NCBI RefSeq assembly: GCF_003008595.1
Contig: NZ_CP027669.1
Coordinates: 1,426,001 to 1,490,000, forward strand
Direction: 5' to 3'
Length of the DNA: 64,000 bases
Origin: Simplicispira suum
GTDB lineage: Bacteria; Pseudomonadota; Gammaproteobacteria; Burkholderiales; Burkholderiaceae_C
Below, piece by piece: positions 18,211 to 25,883 of this stretch; within the stretch, counting starts at the first letter, position 1; every line of letters begins with the position of its first letter. A program made the position numbers and the translations under genes. Below the pieces are notes generated by a model. It searched no databases, was not told where the DNA came from, and worked only from the letters and a program-made list of their open reading frames with translations.

Positions 18211-19209
18211 ATGCACAAACTTCTGGCGCTAGCCCTTGGCGCGACCAGCGCTCTTGCTCTCCTGCCAACCACCGCCTCCGCAGCCAGCCCAGAGACGGGC
18301 CAAATACACATGCTTTTGCTGGACGCCGAGCAGCAGCCCGTGGTGGGTGCGACGCTGCGCGGCGCCTGCCGATCCGACGACGGCGCCTTCTTCGGCGGCA
18401 AGAAGCTTGAAGCCCCTTGGACCTGCACCACCGACGCGCAGGGCATCTGTAGCGCCGAGCTGCGCTTGTTGCCAAGACCCGATTCGGACCGGGCAAATGC
18501 CTGCAAGGCTCTGGCACCCACCGAGATCACCGAGGCCGGTGCGGCGCCGGTCAAGAGCAGCTACTTCACCTTTTTTGCCGACGGCCAGACGCAAAGCTAC
18601 AACCTTCTACAAAAGGGCGCCAGCTGGAAGCATGGCGACTACTTTTTCCAGTCGCTGGAAAGCCGGACGGCCTTTGACGATTTGGTAGGCCGCAACACCG
18701 GGGAGTTCTACAAGCGCCGAGTGACCATCAAGGACGAGCCTGCGACCCCGGCGCTGACTCTGGACACCGCTGCGGCCCATGTTCCCCGGAGCCGCGACTA
18801 TCCGAACACCGAATTTCTGCGCGCACGTATCGACCGCAAGACGCGCGAAGCGTCGGTGGAAATTGTCGTGACCGACACGTACATCGACTACGCCATGCAT
18901 ATGTTGAGCGAGGCGCGTTATGGCGCGGGTGCCAAGGAGAGAACGGTGGCCCTCAAGGTAGGCAAGCAAGGCTCCACCTGCAACATGCGTGACTTGTTTG
19001 AGCGCAAGTGCACGCACCAGGAAACGGTCAGTTTTCCGGTGGACATGGAGGCCTTCCGCCAGGCAGCCGCCTACCGGCCGGGCCAGTCCACGCAGTGGCG
19101 GTTCCAGATACACGCCAAGTCCGGTCACGCGCGCATGCGCTCGCTCAGTCATGCCGAGTTCCACGCGCTGGCGCAGGCCATGGACGAGGTGCTGGCTGGT
19201 CGGCGTTAG
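18211..19209 (+). CDS. Secreted protein of unknown function
   Basis: 332-residue protein with a clear signal peptide (MHKLLALALGATSALALLPTTASA). After it comes a short region resembling a carboxypeptidase-regulatory or Big-type beta domain (IHMLLLDAEQQPVVGATLRGAC), then a segment rich in aromatic and charged residues that I cannot place. Paired cysteines suggest periplasmic disulfides. The start is the ATG directly before the signal peptide; there is no strong ribosome binding site. It lies 115 bp after the LysR gene and 54 bp before a phosphoesterase gene; no functional link is evident. Confidence 0.65.
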   Translation: MHKLLALALGATSALALLPTTASAASPETGQIHMLLLDAEQQPVVGATLRGACRSDDGAFFGGKKLEAPWTCTTDAQGICSAELRLLPRPDSDRANACKALAPTEITEAGAAPVKSSYFTFFADGQTQSYNLLQKGASWKHGDYFFQSLESRTAFDDLVGRNTGEFYKRRVTIKDEPATPALTLDTAAAHVPRSRDYPNTEFLRARIDRKTREASVEIVVTDTYIDYAMHMLSEARYGAGAKERTVALKVGKQGSTCNMRDLFERKCTHQETVSFPVDMEAFRQAAAYRPGQSTQWRFQIHAKSGHARMRSLSHAEFHALAQAMDEVLAGRR

Positions 19210-19263
19210 CCCGGCAAAGCCCCACCGCCGCCCACCACACCGGATGGGCGCGAAAATCGGCGC

Positions 19264-20109
19264 ATGAAGATCCAGCTGCTCTCGGACCTGCACCTGGAGG
19301 TGCACCCCCACTGGGTACCCGAGCCAGCCGCCGGCGCCCAGGTGCTGGTGCTGGCAGGTGACATTGGCTCCTACCAAACGGGTTCGCTGCTTCAGGGCGA
19401 GGACTTCGGCCTGGAGCGCTTCTCACCACTGCCCCAGTACGCCGGCTGGCCCGTGCCGGTGATTTTCGTTCCTGGCAACCACGAATACGACGCGCAGGAT
19501 TTTCACGCGGCACAAGCGCGTCTGCGCGCCAGCTGCGACCGCCTGGGCCTCATCTGGTTGGAGCGCGAGGTGGCCGAGCTGGATGGCGTACGTTTTGTGG
19601 GAACCACGCTGTGGAGCGACTTTGACGCGCTCGCCGACGACGCGGGCGTGGACGATGAGCAGCGCTTGACAATGCGCGAGAAAGCCTTTCGCGCTGCCAA
19701 CTATTACCTGCGAACCACGGGCGCCACGGTCGGTGGGGCGCCGCTACTGGCGCCCGAAGTGCGCGAGGAAGCGCTGAAATGCCGGGCCTGGCTGGCGCAG
19801 GCCCTGGCGCAGCCGTTTGAAGGCCCCACCGTCGCCATCACGCACTTCGCTCCCAGCTTGCGCAGCGCCGATCCACGCTACGGTCTGACGCCAGGCACTG
19901 CCGGTTTTTGCAATGCGCTCGACGCGTTGCTACCCTATGCAGCGCTGTGGCTGCATGGCCATCTGCACACGCCTATCGACTACACAGCGCAAGGTTTGCG
20001 CGCCGATGGCAGCGCCTGGTCTTGCCGGGTTCGGGCCAACCCGCTGGGCTATGCGCGCAAGGACGAGCAGGCATTTTTCGATCCCTTGTGCTGCGTTGAG
20101 GCACGGTGA
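19264..20109 (+). CDS. Calcineurin-like metallophosphoesterase
   Basis: 281-residue cytoplasmic phosphoesterase. The five metal-binding blocks can be followed: DLHLEVH near residue 8, LAGDIGS near 36, PGNHEYD near 72, a histidine in ITHFAP and the C-terminal LHGHLHTP. The substrate is unknown; the family includes nucleotide phosphodiesterases and protein phosphatases. The ATG is very close to the preceding gene's stop, so partial co-transcription is possible. A repeat copy follows its stop by about 20 bp. Confidence 0.88.
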   Translation: MKIQLLSDLHLEVHPHWVPEPAAGAQVLVLAGDIGSYQTGSLLQGEDFGLERFSPLPQYAGWPVPVIFVPGNHEYDAQDFHAAQARLRASCDRLGLIWLEREVAELDGVRFVGTTLWSDFDALADDAGVDDEQRLTMREKAFRAANYYLRTTGATVGGAPLLAPEVREEALKCRAWLAQALAQPFEGPTVAITHFAPSLRSADPRYGLTPGTAGFCNALDALLPYAALWLHGHLHTPIDYTAQGLRADGSAWSCRVRANPLGYARKDEQAFFDPLCCVEAR

Positions 20110-20130
20110 AGGCGGGCACGGCATTCTGTA

Positions 20131-20192
20131 TTTACTATAATTTTCATAGCTGTCGACGCTTTATACATAAGCGCTAGAGGCTATTTTCTCTT
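20131..20192 (+). repeat. Interspersed palindrome, copy after the phosphoesterase gene
   Basis: tttcatagctgtcgacgctt followed by cataagcgctagaggctat. One of the best-preserved forward copies of the family. Confidence 0.75.
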
Positions 20193-20331
20193 ATTTTTTA
20201 TCGACTTGGAGAGTGAAACGTCTCTGCTGCGCCTGCCCGTATGATGGCGCGAGCGCAGGGGCTCTGACGCTTGCGCAAGCGAAGGCGACCACGGGTGCGC
20301 CGATTCCTGTCACCGTTCCTGGAGAAACGCG

Positions 20332-20754
20332 ATGAACATTCTTCTTGCTGTCGACGGCAGCGCCTATACGAAAAAAATGCTGGCCTACCTTGCGGCCCAC
20401 GACGAACTGCTGGGCAACAAGCACGAGTACAGCGTGATCACGGTGCAGGCCGAGCTGCCGGCCAGGGCGCGCGCGGCGCTGGGCAAGGAAGTCGTCGACA
20501 AGTACTACGCAGACCAGGCAGAAAAGGTGCTGGCTCCGGTTTCAAAGTTTCTTGAACGCAAGGGACTGGCGATCAAGCGCATCGTCAAGATCGGTCCGGC
20601 GGGTGCAAACATTGGCAAGGTCGCCGATGCCGGCAAATACGACCTGCTGGTCATGGGCTCGCACGGTCACGGCGCTCTCGCCACGCTGGTGATGGGTTCG
20701 GTCACCACGCAGGTACTTGCCAATAGCCGCGTGCCGGTGCTGATCGTGCGCTAG
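20332..20754 (+). CDS. Universal stress protein UspA family
   Basis: 140-residue single Usp domain: MNILLAVDGSAYTKKML at the start and the ATP-binding pattern GSHGHGALATLVMGSVTTQVL near the end (G-2x-G-9x-G-S/T). Proteins of this type bind ATP and help survival in stress or stationary phase. GGAGAAAC precedes the ATG. The TAG stop lies inside the left CTAG boundary of a 208-bp repeat element, so the gene is intact although an element sits exactly at its end. Confidence 0.93.
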   Translation: MNILLAVDGSAYTKKMLAYLAAHDELLGNKHEYSVITVQAELPARARAALGKEVVDKYYADQAEKVLAPVSKFLERKGLAIKRIVKIGPAGANIGKVADAGKYDLLVMGSHGHGALATLVMGSVTTQVLANSRVPVLIVR

Positions 20755-20958
20755 GAGGCTGTCGGACTTGGAGCGTCGAAAGCGAAAACCGAAGGTTTCG
20801 CCAAAATCGGCCCCAGCGAGGACAGTTTTTGCCGGATTTGCAGCCTCATAGCCCCGCTATGGGGCAAAAAGACGGCGTTCACGAAGAGCGGCGAAGCCAA
20901 AAATAGACCGCTGCGGTCGATTTGCAGCCGACGATTTCCAAGTCCGACAGCCTCCTAG
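20751..20958 (+). mobile_element. 208-bp MITE-like element, copy 1
   Basis: Non-coding element with 22-bp perfect terminal inverted repeats (ctaggaggctgtcggactt ... reading inward from both ends) and CTAG at both outer edges. It contains an inner hairpin (gcccc-gctat-ggggc). It differs from copy 2 at only four positions. No transposase frame is present, so it would need one in trans. The left CTAG contains the TAG stop of the universal stress gene. The 4-bp CTAG boundary fits the YTAR target preference of IS5-like elements (inference). Confidence 0.8.
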
Positions 20959-20982
20959 TGCTCGCCCGCTGCGCCGACTCGC

Positions 20983-21597
20983 TCAGCGGGCGCGCAGGCC
21001 GTCGAAACAGGTGCGCAGCACCAGATCGACGATTTCTTCGTCCTGGTAGAGGGCGCTGTCTTTCAGAAAACTCACCACCGGATCGCAGGCACGGGCATAC
21101 AGCGTGTAGAGCACCCCGATCGGCGGCAAATCGGGGTCGATCACGCCTTCGGCCTGCGCTTCGGTAATCCATTCGCCAATGATGTCGCTGACCTGGATGA
21201 CGCCGTCGGCGTAGCACTTGTTGGCCATCAGCACGCTGCGCAGCGTGGAGTTGCGGCTCGGCAGCAAAGGCATTTCCTGCGCCAGAAGGCGCTGCAGCGA
21301 CCAGCGCACCACGGCGCGCAGCTTGTCCACTGCGGGCAGGGATGGCTCCAAAGACGTCAAATACGTTTGTGCGGCGGACAGCACTTCCACCATGGCGGCG
21401 CTGCACAGCTCCTCCTTGCTGCCAAAGTGCTTGTACAGGCTGGCTTTGGCGATCCCCACCTTGCCGGCGACGTCGTCCATGGTCATGGCGTCGAACGACT
21501 TTTCGCCCAGCAAATCACAGGCCGATCGCAAGATGGCGTGTTCGCGGGCCTGGAGCATCTGCTCCTTGAAAGAAACTTTGGCAGGCGCTGGTTGCAT
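20983..21597 (-). CDS. TetR/AcrR-family regulator
   Basis: 204-residue repressor. The helix-turn-helix occupies residues about 18-65 (ILRSACDLLGEKSFDAMTMDDVA, GIAKASLYKHFGSKEEL); the rest is an all-helical ligand-binding domain. The target is unknown. A perfect 7-bp inverted repeat overlaps its start codon, which suggests autoregulation. It lies downstream of argP in the same direction with a weak hairpin between them. The 3' end lies 25 bp from a MITE-like element. Confidence 0.9.
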   Translation of the reverse strand: MQPAPAKVSFKEQMLQAREHAILRSACDLLGEKSFDAMTMDDVAGKVGIAKASLYKHFGSKEELCSAAMVEVLSAAQTYLTSLEPSLPAVDKLRAVVRWSLQRLLAQEMPLLPSRNSTLRSVLMANKCYADGVIQVSDIIGEWITEAQAEGVIDPDLPPIGVLYTLYARACDPVVSFLKDSALYQDEEIVDLVLRTCFDGLRAR

Positions 21598-21614
21598 AAC
21601 GCCTATCTTATGCA
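21593..21614. promoter_or_regulatory. Inverted repeat over the tetR start codon
   Basis: TGCATAA-N8-TTATGCA, a perfect 7-bp inverted repeat spanning the ATG (21595-21597) of the TetR gene. It is a good candidate autoregulatory operator. Confidence 0.5.
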
Positions 21615-21698
21615 GTCCGGTCGAAAATTAAATGCCTCAGTCACATAAAAACCTTGGGGTTTTCACTTGGCCTGTACGCTTCCTGCGTGCGTTCTGCG

Positions 21699-22607
21699 TC
21701 AGGTCAACGCCGCTGCCGCTCCGCTGATCAGGGCCTGCGTCAAGGTTTCCAGCACTGCAGACTCCAGGTTCCAGCAGTGCCAGTAGAGCGCGATGGACAG
21801 CGTCTGGCCGGGCGCCAGATCCACCAGCTGCCCTTCGGCCAGCGCGTCGCGCACCAATATTTCGGGCAGGATGGCCACCGCCCAGCCTGCCTGCACAGCA
21901 CGCAGTTGGCCCTCGGTGCTGGGCACGAACAACTGGTGCAGCGAGACCCGCTTGAGCCCGAAGGCGCGCGCGACAAACTCCACCGCCATGTCGTCCTTGC
22001 GATTGAAGGAGACGAAAGAGACTTCGCGAAAACTGTGCTGCGTGAGCCCGCGCGGCAGGCAGCGTGCGGCAAACTCGGCCTCGGCCACGGCCACGTAGCG
22101 CATGGAGCCCAGCGGCACCATGCGGCAGCCGCGCAAGGCTTGTTTGAGGGTGGTGACGCAGCCCAGCACCTGGCCCGAACGCAGCCACTCCTGCGTGAAA
22201 TCCTGGTCGTCGGCAATGATTTCCAGCGGCAGGCGTTGGCGTGCCAAGGGCCCCAGCGCGTCCAGCGCCCAGGTGGCGATGCTGTCGGCGTTAACGGCGA
22301 TGGCAATGCGCTCTTCCTCACGCCCTCCGCCCTGGGCGCTGGGCGCCAGCTCTTGCAGGTCGCGCTCGAGGTCGGCGCGCAGCAGCCGCATTTGCTTGGT
22401 GTGCTTGAGCAGCAACTGCCCCGAACTGGTGGGCCGCAACGGGCGACTGCGCACGATCAGCACCGATCCCACTTGGGCTTCCAGCGCCCGAAGGCGCTGC
22501 GAGACGGCCGATTGTGTGACGTTGAGGCGCTGCGCCGCACGTTCAAAACCGCCCTCTTCGACGATGGCCGCCAGGCATTCAAGTGCAATCGGATCGAAAG
22601 TGCTCAT
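21699..22607 (-). CDS. argP: ArgP/LysG-type LysR regulator
   Basis: 302-residue LysR regulator of the ArgP (IciA) subfamily, which senses lysine/arginine and controls a basic amino-acid exporter. N-terminal wHTH at residues about 4-62 (LECLAAIVEEGGFERAAQRL, VTQSAVSQRLRALE) and the ArgP-like SRPLRPTSSGQLLLKH follow. The usual divergent lysE/argO exporter is not adjacent; instead a LivJ-like binding protein lies upstream in the same direction. A candidate operator is found 27 bp before its start. Confidence 0.88.
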   Translation of the reverse strand: MSTFDPIALECLAAIVEEGGFERAAQRLNVTQSAVSQRLRALEAQVGSVLIVRSRPLRPTSSGQLLLKHTKQMRLLRADLERDLQELAPSAQGGGREEERIAIAVNADSIATWALDALGPLARQRLPLEIIADDQDFTQEWLRSGQVLGCVTTLKQALRGCRMVPLGSMRYVAVAEAEFAARCLPRGLTQHSFREVSFVSFNRKDDMAVEFVARAFGLKRVSLHQLFVPSTEGQLRAVQAGWAVAILPEILVRDALAEGQLVDLAPGQTLSIALYWHCWNLESAVLETLTQALISGAAAALT

Positions 22608-22633
22608 GGGAATCCCGCCATCAGAAAAATGAG

Positions 22634-22654
22634 GTTATCCGATGATTAGATAAC
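22634..22654. promoter_or_regulatory. LysR-type operator candidate upstream of argP
   Basis: GTTATC-N9-GATAAC is a perfect inverted repeat that contains a T-N11-A core, the usual LysR motif. It sits 27 bp before the argP start and probably mediates autoregulation. Confidence 0.55.
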
Positions 22655-22735
22655 AACGCTCATCTTTCGATTTTGAATTCCCCTGCCTCCACCCGGTCAC
22701 TGCCCCTTGGCCGGTCACCGGCCAGGAGCTACGAC

Positions 22736-23947
22736 CTACTTCTTGCGCTGGACGATGAGGTTGCGCCGGGCGTCTTCGGGGTAGGCGAAGGTGATGCCGC
22801 CGCCCTGGACCTTGCCCATGACCAGCATGTTCGCCGTCAGCGCATCTTTGTCGTCTTTGCTGAAGGGGCGTTCATAGGTCGCAACCACGCCGTAATAGAC
22901 CCTCGGAATGTTCTCTAATGCTGTCTTCATGGCCGGGCCGCCCAGCTTGCCATCGCGAATTCCGAGCAGCGCATAGGTGAACAGGTACACCGCGTCGTAG
23001 CCCTGCGCTGCAGCCATGGGAACCACCATGCGCCCGCCCCATTTGCGTGCATAGGCGCTCAGGAACGCAGCGCGGCGCTCGTTGCTGGGCTCGGCGATGA
23101 ATGTCTGCGCCATCAGCGCCCCATCGGCCGCCTCGCGCGCTCCGTCAATAAAGAACGGAAACGAGAGTGGCCAAGCCCCGACTTGCGGCACCTTCCAGCC
23201 CAGATCGCGCCGCCCATTGGCAATGGCTGCATTCTCCGGCCCCACGGTGTAGCTGAAGACGACATTGGCACCCGCATCGCGTGCCACCTTGAGTTGCTCG
23301 CGCAGATCCGTCACGCCCAAAGGAAACCGGGTCACATTCACCGGCCGCAATTGGTGTGCGCTCAAGGCTGCCTCCACATCCTTCAGGCCGGCCTCACCAT
23401 AGCCGGTGGTGTCGGCAAAGATGGCTACCTTGGTCCAGCCCCGCTTGACCAGATCGTTCACGACAAAGGGGGCCTGAATGCTGTCGCGCGCCGAGGTCCG
23501 AAAAATATAGCTCTCGGCCGCAGGGTATTTGCTGGTCAGCGGCGTGCCGGTGGCGCAGGGAATGATCAAAGGACTTTTGGCGTTCTGGAATACTTCCAGC
23601 GATTTTTGAGCAACGCCCGTGTTACAGAAGCCGATGGTGCCAACCACCCCCGCGTCCAGCAATTCATGCGCCGCCTTCAGACCGACATCGGGCGTGCCCT
23701 GGTCGTCCCGCACGACCAGTTCCAGGGGCCGTCCGAGGTAGCCCCCCACCGCATTGATTTCATCGACGGCCAGCTGGATGCCTTGCAGCAGGGGTTTGCC
23801 AAAATCCGACGAGGCGCCAGTGAACGGGCCGATCACACCGAGTTTGACAGCGGCAGGAGCCTGGGCAAAGCCGATCAGGGGCAGCGCCGCGCAGACGGTC
23901 ACCAGACTGGCGCGCAGACTGCTCATGAGCTTGGAAACAAAATTCAT
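22736..23947 (-). CDS. LivJ-like periplasmic substrate-binding protein (orphan)
   Basis: 403-residue exported binding protein of the branched-chain amino-acid ABC type (type I periplasmic-binding fold). Signal peptide about 1-30, cleavage near GFAQA. LGVIGPFTGASSDFGKPLLQG is the classical N-terminal pattern; the IFADTTGYGEAGLKD and VVFSYTVGPENAAI stretches belong to the second lobe. No permease or ATPase gene is adjacent, so it must work with components encoded elsewhere or be a sensor. The ligand is not predictable; family members bind amino acids, amides or aromatic acids. Confidence 0.9.
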   Translation of the reverse strand: MNFVSKLMSSLRASLVTVCAALPLIGFAQAPAAVKLGVIGPFTGASSDFGKPLLQGIQLAVDEINAVGGYLGRPLELVVRDDQGTPDVGLKAAHELLDAGVVGTIGFCNTGVAQKSLEVFQNAKSPLIIPCATGTPLTSKYPAAESYIFRTSARDSIQAPFVVNDLVKRGWTKVAIFADTTGYGEAGLKDVEAALSAHQLRPVNVTRFPLGVTDLREQLKVARDAGANVVFSYTVGPENAAIANGRRDLGWKVPQVGAWPLSFPFFIDGAREAADGALMAQTFIAEPSNERRAAFLSAYARKWGGRMVVPMAAAQGYDAVYLFTYALLGIRDGKLGGPAMKTALENIPRVYYGVVATYERPFSKDDKDALTANMLVMGKVQGGGITFAYPEDARRNLIVQRKK

Positions 23948-24067
23948 GGTCTCTCCCTCAATGCGGCAAACCGCTGTTTAGAGGAAGAGGATGAAACAGA
24001 ACACCAGGCCGCGTTTTCGGCGTTTACCCTGTGCTGGCAACGACCTGTCAGCAATCCGAAAGACTGA

Positions 24068-25006
24068 TCAGGAGGCCGGATCCGCCTTGCTACGCTCCTT
24101 GCCTCGCGCCTCGCGCACGTCGCTCGGCAGGCGCACATCCATCCAGCGCAGCAGATCGGCCCACATGTCGCGCTGCTCGGCCTCTTTGGGCATGCGCAAG
24201 GCATTCGGTAACTCGATAGTCACCACCGGCAGACCTTTTTGCAAACCGCCGAAGTGGCCCAGAGAGCCAGGAAACACGCCGACTTGCTCCAGCCGCAGCG
24301 CGCCCAACTGGCGCGGCGGTGTGACGGGGCCGTCAAAATCAAGCACCCCATACGGCGCGTGAATACTGACCACCAGTTGGGGTTCAAAGCGCTCGACCTG
24401 ATCGTTCAGAAAACGCGTTTCGGGCTCGGACAGCGCTTGCGTCCCGGGCCAGCGCCGAGGGTCTTTTCGGGCGCGCGTTTTCCAATGCAAGGGGGCATCG
24501 TGGTCCCAGCCCGGCGTGCGGAAATTGCGATTCAGATCCACCCCCTTCGCATTGGTCCGCTGGGGTCTTCGCGCGAGCAAGCCATCTGGATTCGCCACGG
24601 GAACAAAGCGCCAGTGCACGTCGCGTGGGGCTCGGCCGGCCAGTGCAATCCAGCGCATTGCAAGCGCGCCCGCCGTCAGCTCGTCACCATGAATCGCTCC
24701 GATCACCAACACCCGCAAGGGCTCCGCAGACGCCTTTCCTTCAGGGGCCTTGCTGACCACGTCGCGCCAGTACAAAGGCACGCCCTTGCGCGAGTACGCG
24801 CCGCTCTCTTCCAGTTGCGCCGCCTCGCAGTTGGCGCGCGAAACGCCGGGCAGGCGCGGCGCCAACAACGTACAGGCCACCGACGCAGGCGGCAAAGGCA
24901 ACCGTGGCTCGGCAGCCGCCAGAGCACCGATCATCGCCAACGACAAGGCGCCCAGGCTTCGCAGCGCCCGATGCAGCGCAGCGCAGGCCCAACCCCGCCG
25001 AGTCAA
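24068..25006 (-). CDS. M14-family zinc carboxypeptidase / murein peptide amidase-like
   Basis: 312-residue metallopeptidase if the TTG at 25006 is the start, which gives a signal peptide (RSLGALSLAMIGALAAAEP). The M14 zinc motif is GAIHGDEL (HxxE), the third ligand is the His in VVSIHAPYG, VDLNRNF holds the substrate-binding Asn-Arg, and the catalytic Glu is in VVTIELPN. This resembles MpaA-type murein tripeptide amidases, but with export. The frame stays open upstream to an ATG at 25180, so the start is uncertain. The TTG overlaps the stop of a 50-codon frame (TTGA). Confidence 0.82.
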   Translation of the reverse strand: MTRRGWACAALHRALRSLGALSLAMIGALAAAEPRLPLPPASVACTLLAPRLPGVSRANCEAAQLEESGAYSRKGVPLYWRDVVSKAPEGKASAEPLRVLVIGAIHGDELTAGALAMRWIALAGRAPRDVHWRFVPVANPDGLLARRPQRTNAKGVDLNRNFRTPGWDHDAPLHWKTRARKDPRRWPGTQALSEPETRFLNDQVERFEPQLVVSIHAPYGVLDFDGPVTPPRQLGALRLEQVGVFPGSLGHFGGLQKGLPVVTIELPNALRMPKEAEQRDMWADLLRWMDVRLPSDVREARGKERSKADPAS

Positions 25007-25155
25007 TGCAGCACCCAAGGCGGAGCCAGCGGACGCAGAGCGCTGGCAAGAGTTTCTACTTGCGGAGAAAAACAAAGGTGGCCGCCATCGGCATCCTGCA
25101 ACATGAGCAGGGTGGGGCCGCAGTCCAGGGCGGTGAACATGGGGATCAAAGACAT
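25003..25155 (-). CDS. Possible small protein (50 residues) coupled to the carboxypeptidase gene
   Basis: An open frame starting MSLIPMFTALDCG and ending RPLAPPWVLH. Its TGA overlaps the likely TTG start of the carboxypeptidase, which would couple their translation. No strong ribosome binding site is seen and I do not recognise the sequence. It may be a leader peptide or a chance frame. Confidence 0.3.
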   Translation of the reverse strand: MSLIPMFTALDCGPTLLMLQDADGGHLCFSPQVETLASALRPLAPPWVLH

Positions 25156-25242
25156 CAATGGGGAGCCGGCGCCGCAGCACCGTGCGCAGCGCGATTTCAA
25201 GCGGGGCACCATAATATCCCGCTCTGCCCGTTTTCGTCCCCA

Positions 25243-25752
25243 GTGCCGCTTCTTCTCAAGCCCCGCCCTCCCAGTTTCTCCACACGCGAGTTCCGCTCCG
25301 CGCTCGGCATGTTTGCCACCGGAGTCACCATCGTCACCGCAAGGGCGGCCGACGGGCATCTGGTGGGCCTGACAGCCAATTCCTTCAACTCGGTGTCGCT
25401 GAATCCTCCGCTGGTTTTGTGGAGTCTGGCGCGCATTGCCGCTTCCATGGCCGCACTCTCGGCCGGCTCGCACTATGCGATCAACGTGCTCGCGGCCGAC
25501 CAGCAGGCCTTGGCAGAGCAATTTGCCGCGCGCGGGGTGGATCGCTGGGCTGGCGTGAGCCACGTGCCCGGCGTTGCGGGCGCGCCCTTGCTGGTAGGGG
25601 CAGTGGCGAGCTTTGAATGCTTCAATCGCAGCCGCTACGAAGAAGGCGACCACGTGATATTTGTCGGCCAGGTGGAGCGCTGTACCCATCGCGCCGGCGC
25701 CGCGCCGCTGCTCTACCACGGCGGGCGGTTCTTTACCGAACACCCGTTGTAG
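25243..25752 (+). CDS. Flavin reductase domain protein
   Basis: 169-residue FMN-binding split-barrel protein: FRSALGMFATGVTIVTARAADGHLVGLTANSF at the N-terminal half, SLNPPLVLWSL, then INVLAADQQALAEQFA and the closing LLYHGGRF. It reduces FMN/FAD with NAD(P)H, typically supplying a monooxygenase or acting alone. The GTG at 25243 gives the shortest frame that keeps the domain complete; no ATG is suitably placed. No oxygenase partner is next to it. Confidence 0.88.
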   Translation: MPLLLKPRPPSFSTREFRSALGMFATGVTIVTARAADGHLVGLTANSFNSVSLNPPLVLWSLARIAASMAALSAGSHYAINVLAADQQALAEQFAARGVDRWAGVSHVPGVAGAPLLVGAVASFECFNRSRYEEGDHVIFVGQVERCTHRAGAAPLLYHGGRFFTEHPL

Positions 25753-25835
25753 GTGGGGCGCCTCCCGGAGGCATCTTCGGCGCTGTCCCCACCTTCTCTC
25801 ACTGCGGGCACCGGGAACGCCGCAAGGCAACTGAC

Positions 25836-25866
25836 GAAAAAAGCGGGACCGCAGCCCCGCTTTTTC
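25836..25866. terminator. Bidirectional terminator between flavin reductase and dctM
   Basis: gaaaaaagcggg ... cccgctttttc forms a GC stem flanked by A and T runs. It lies between converging genes and can end both transcripts. Confidence 0.8.
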
Positions 25867-25883
25867 TTTCCCGACAGTGAGGC

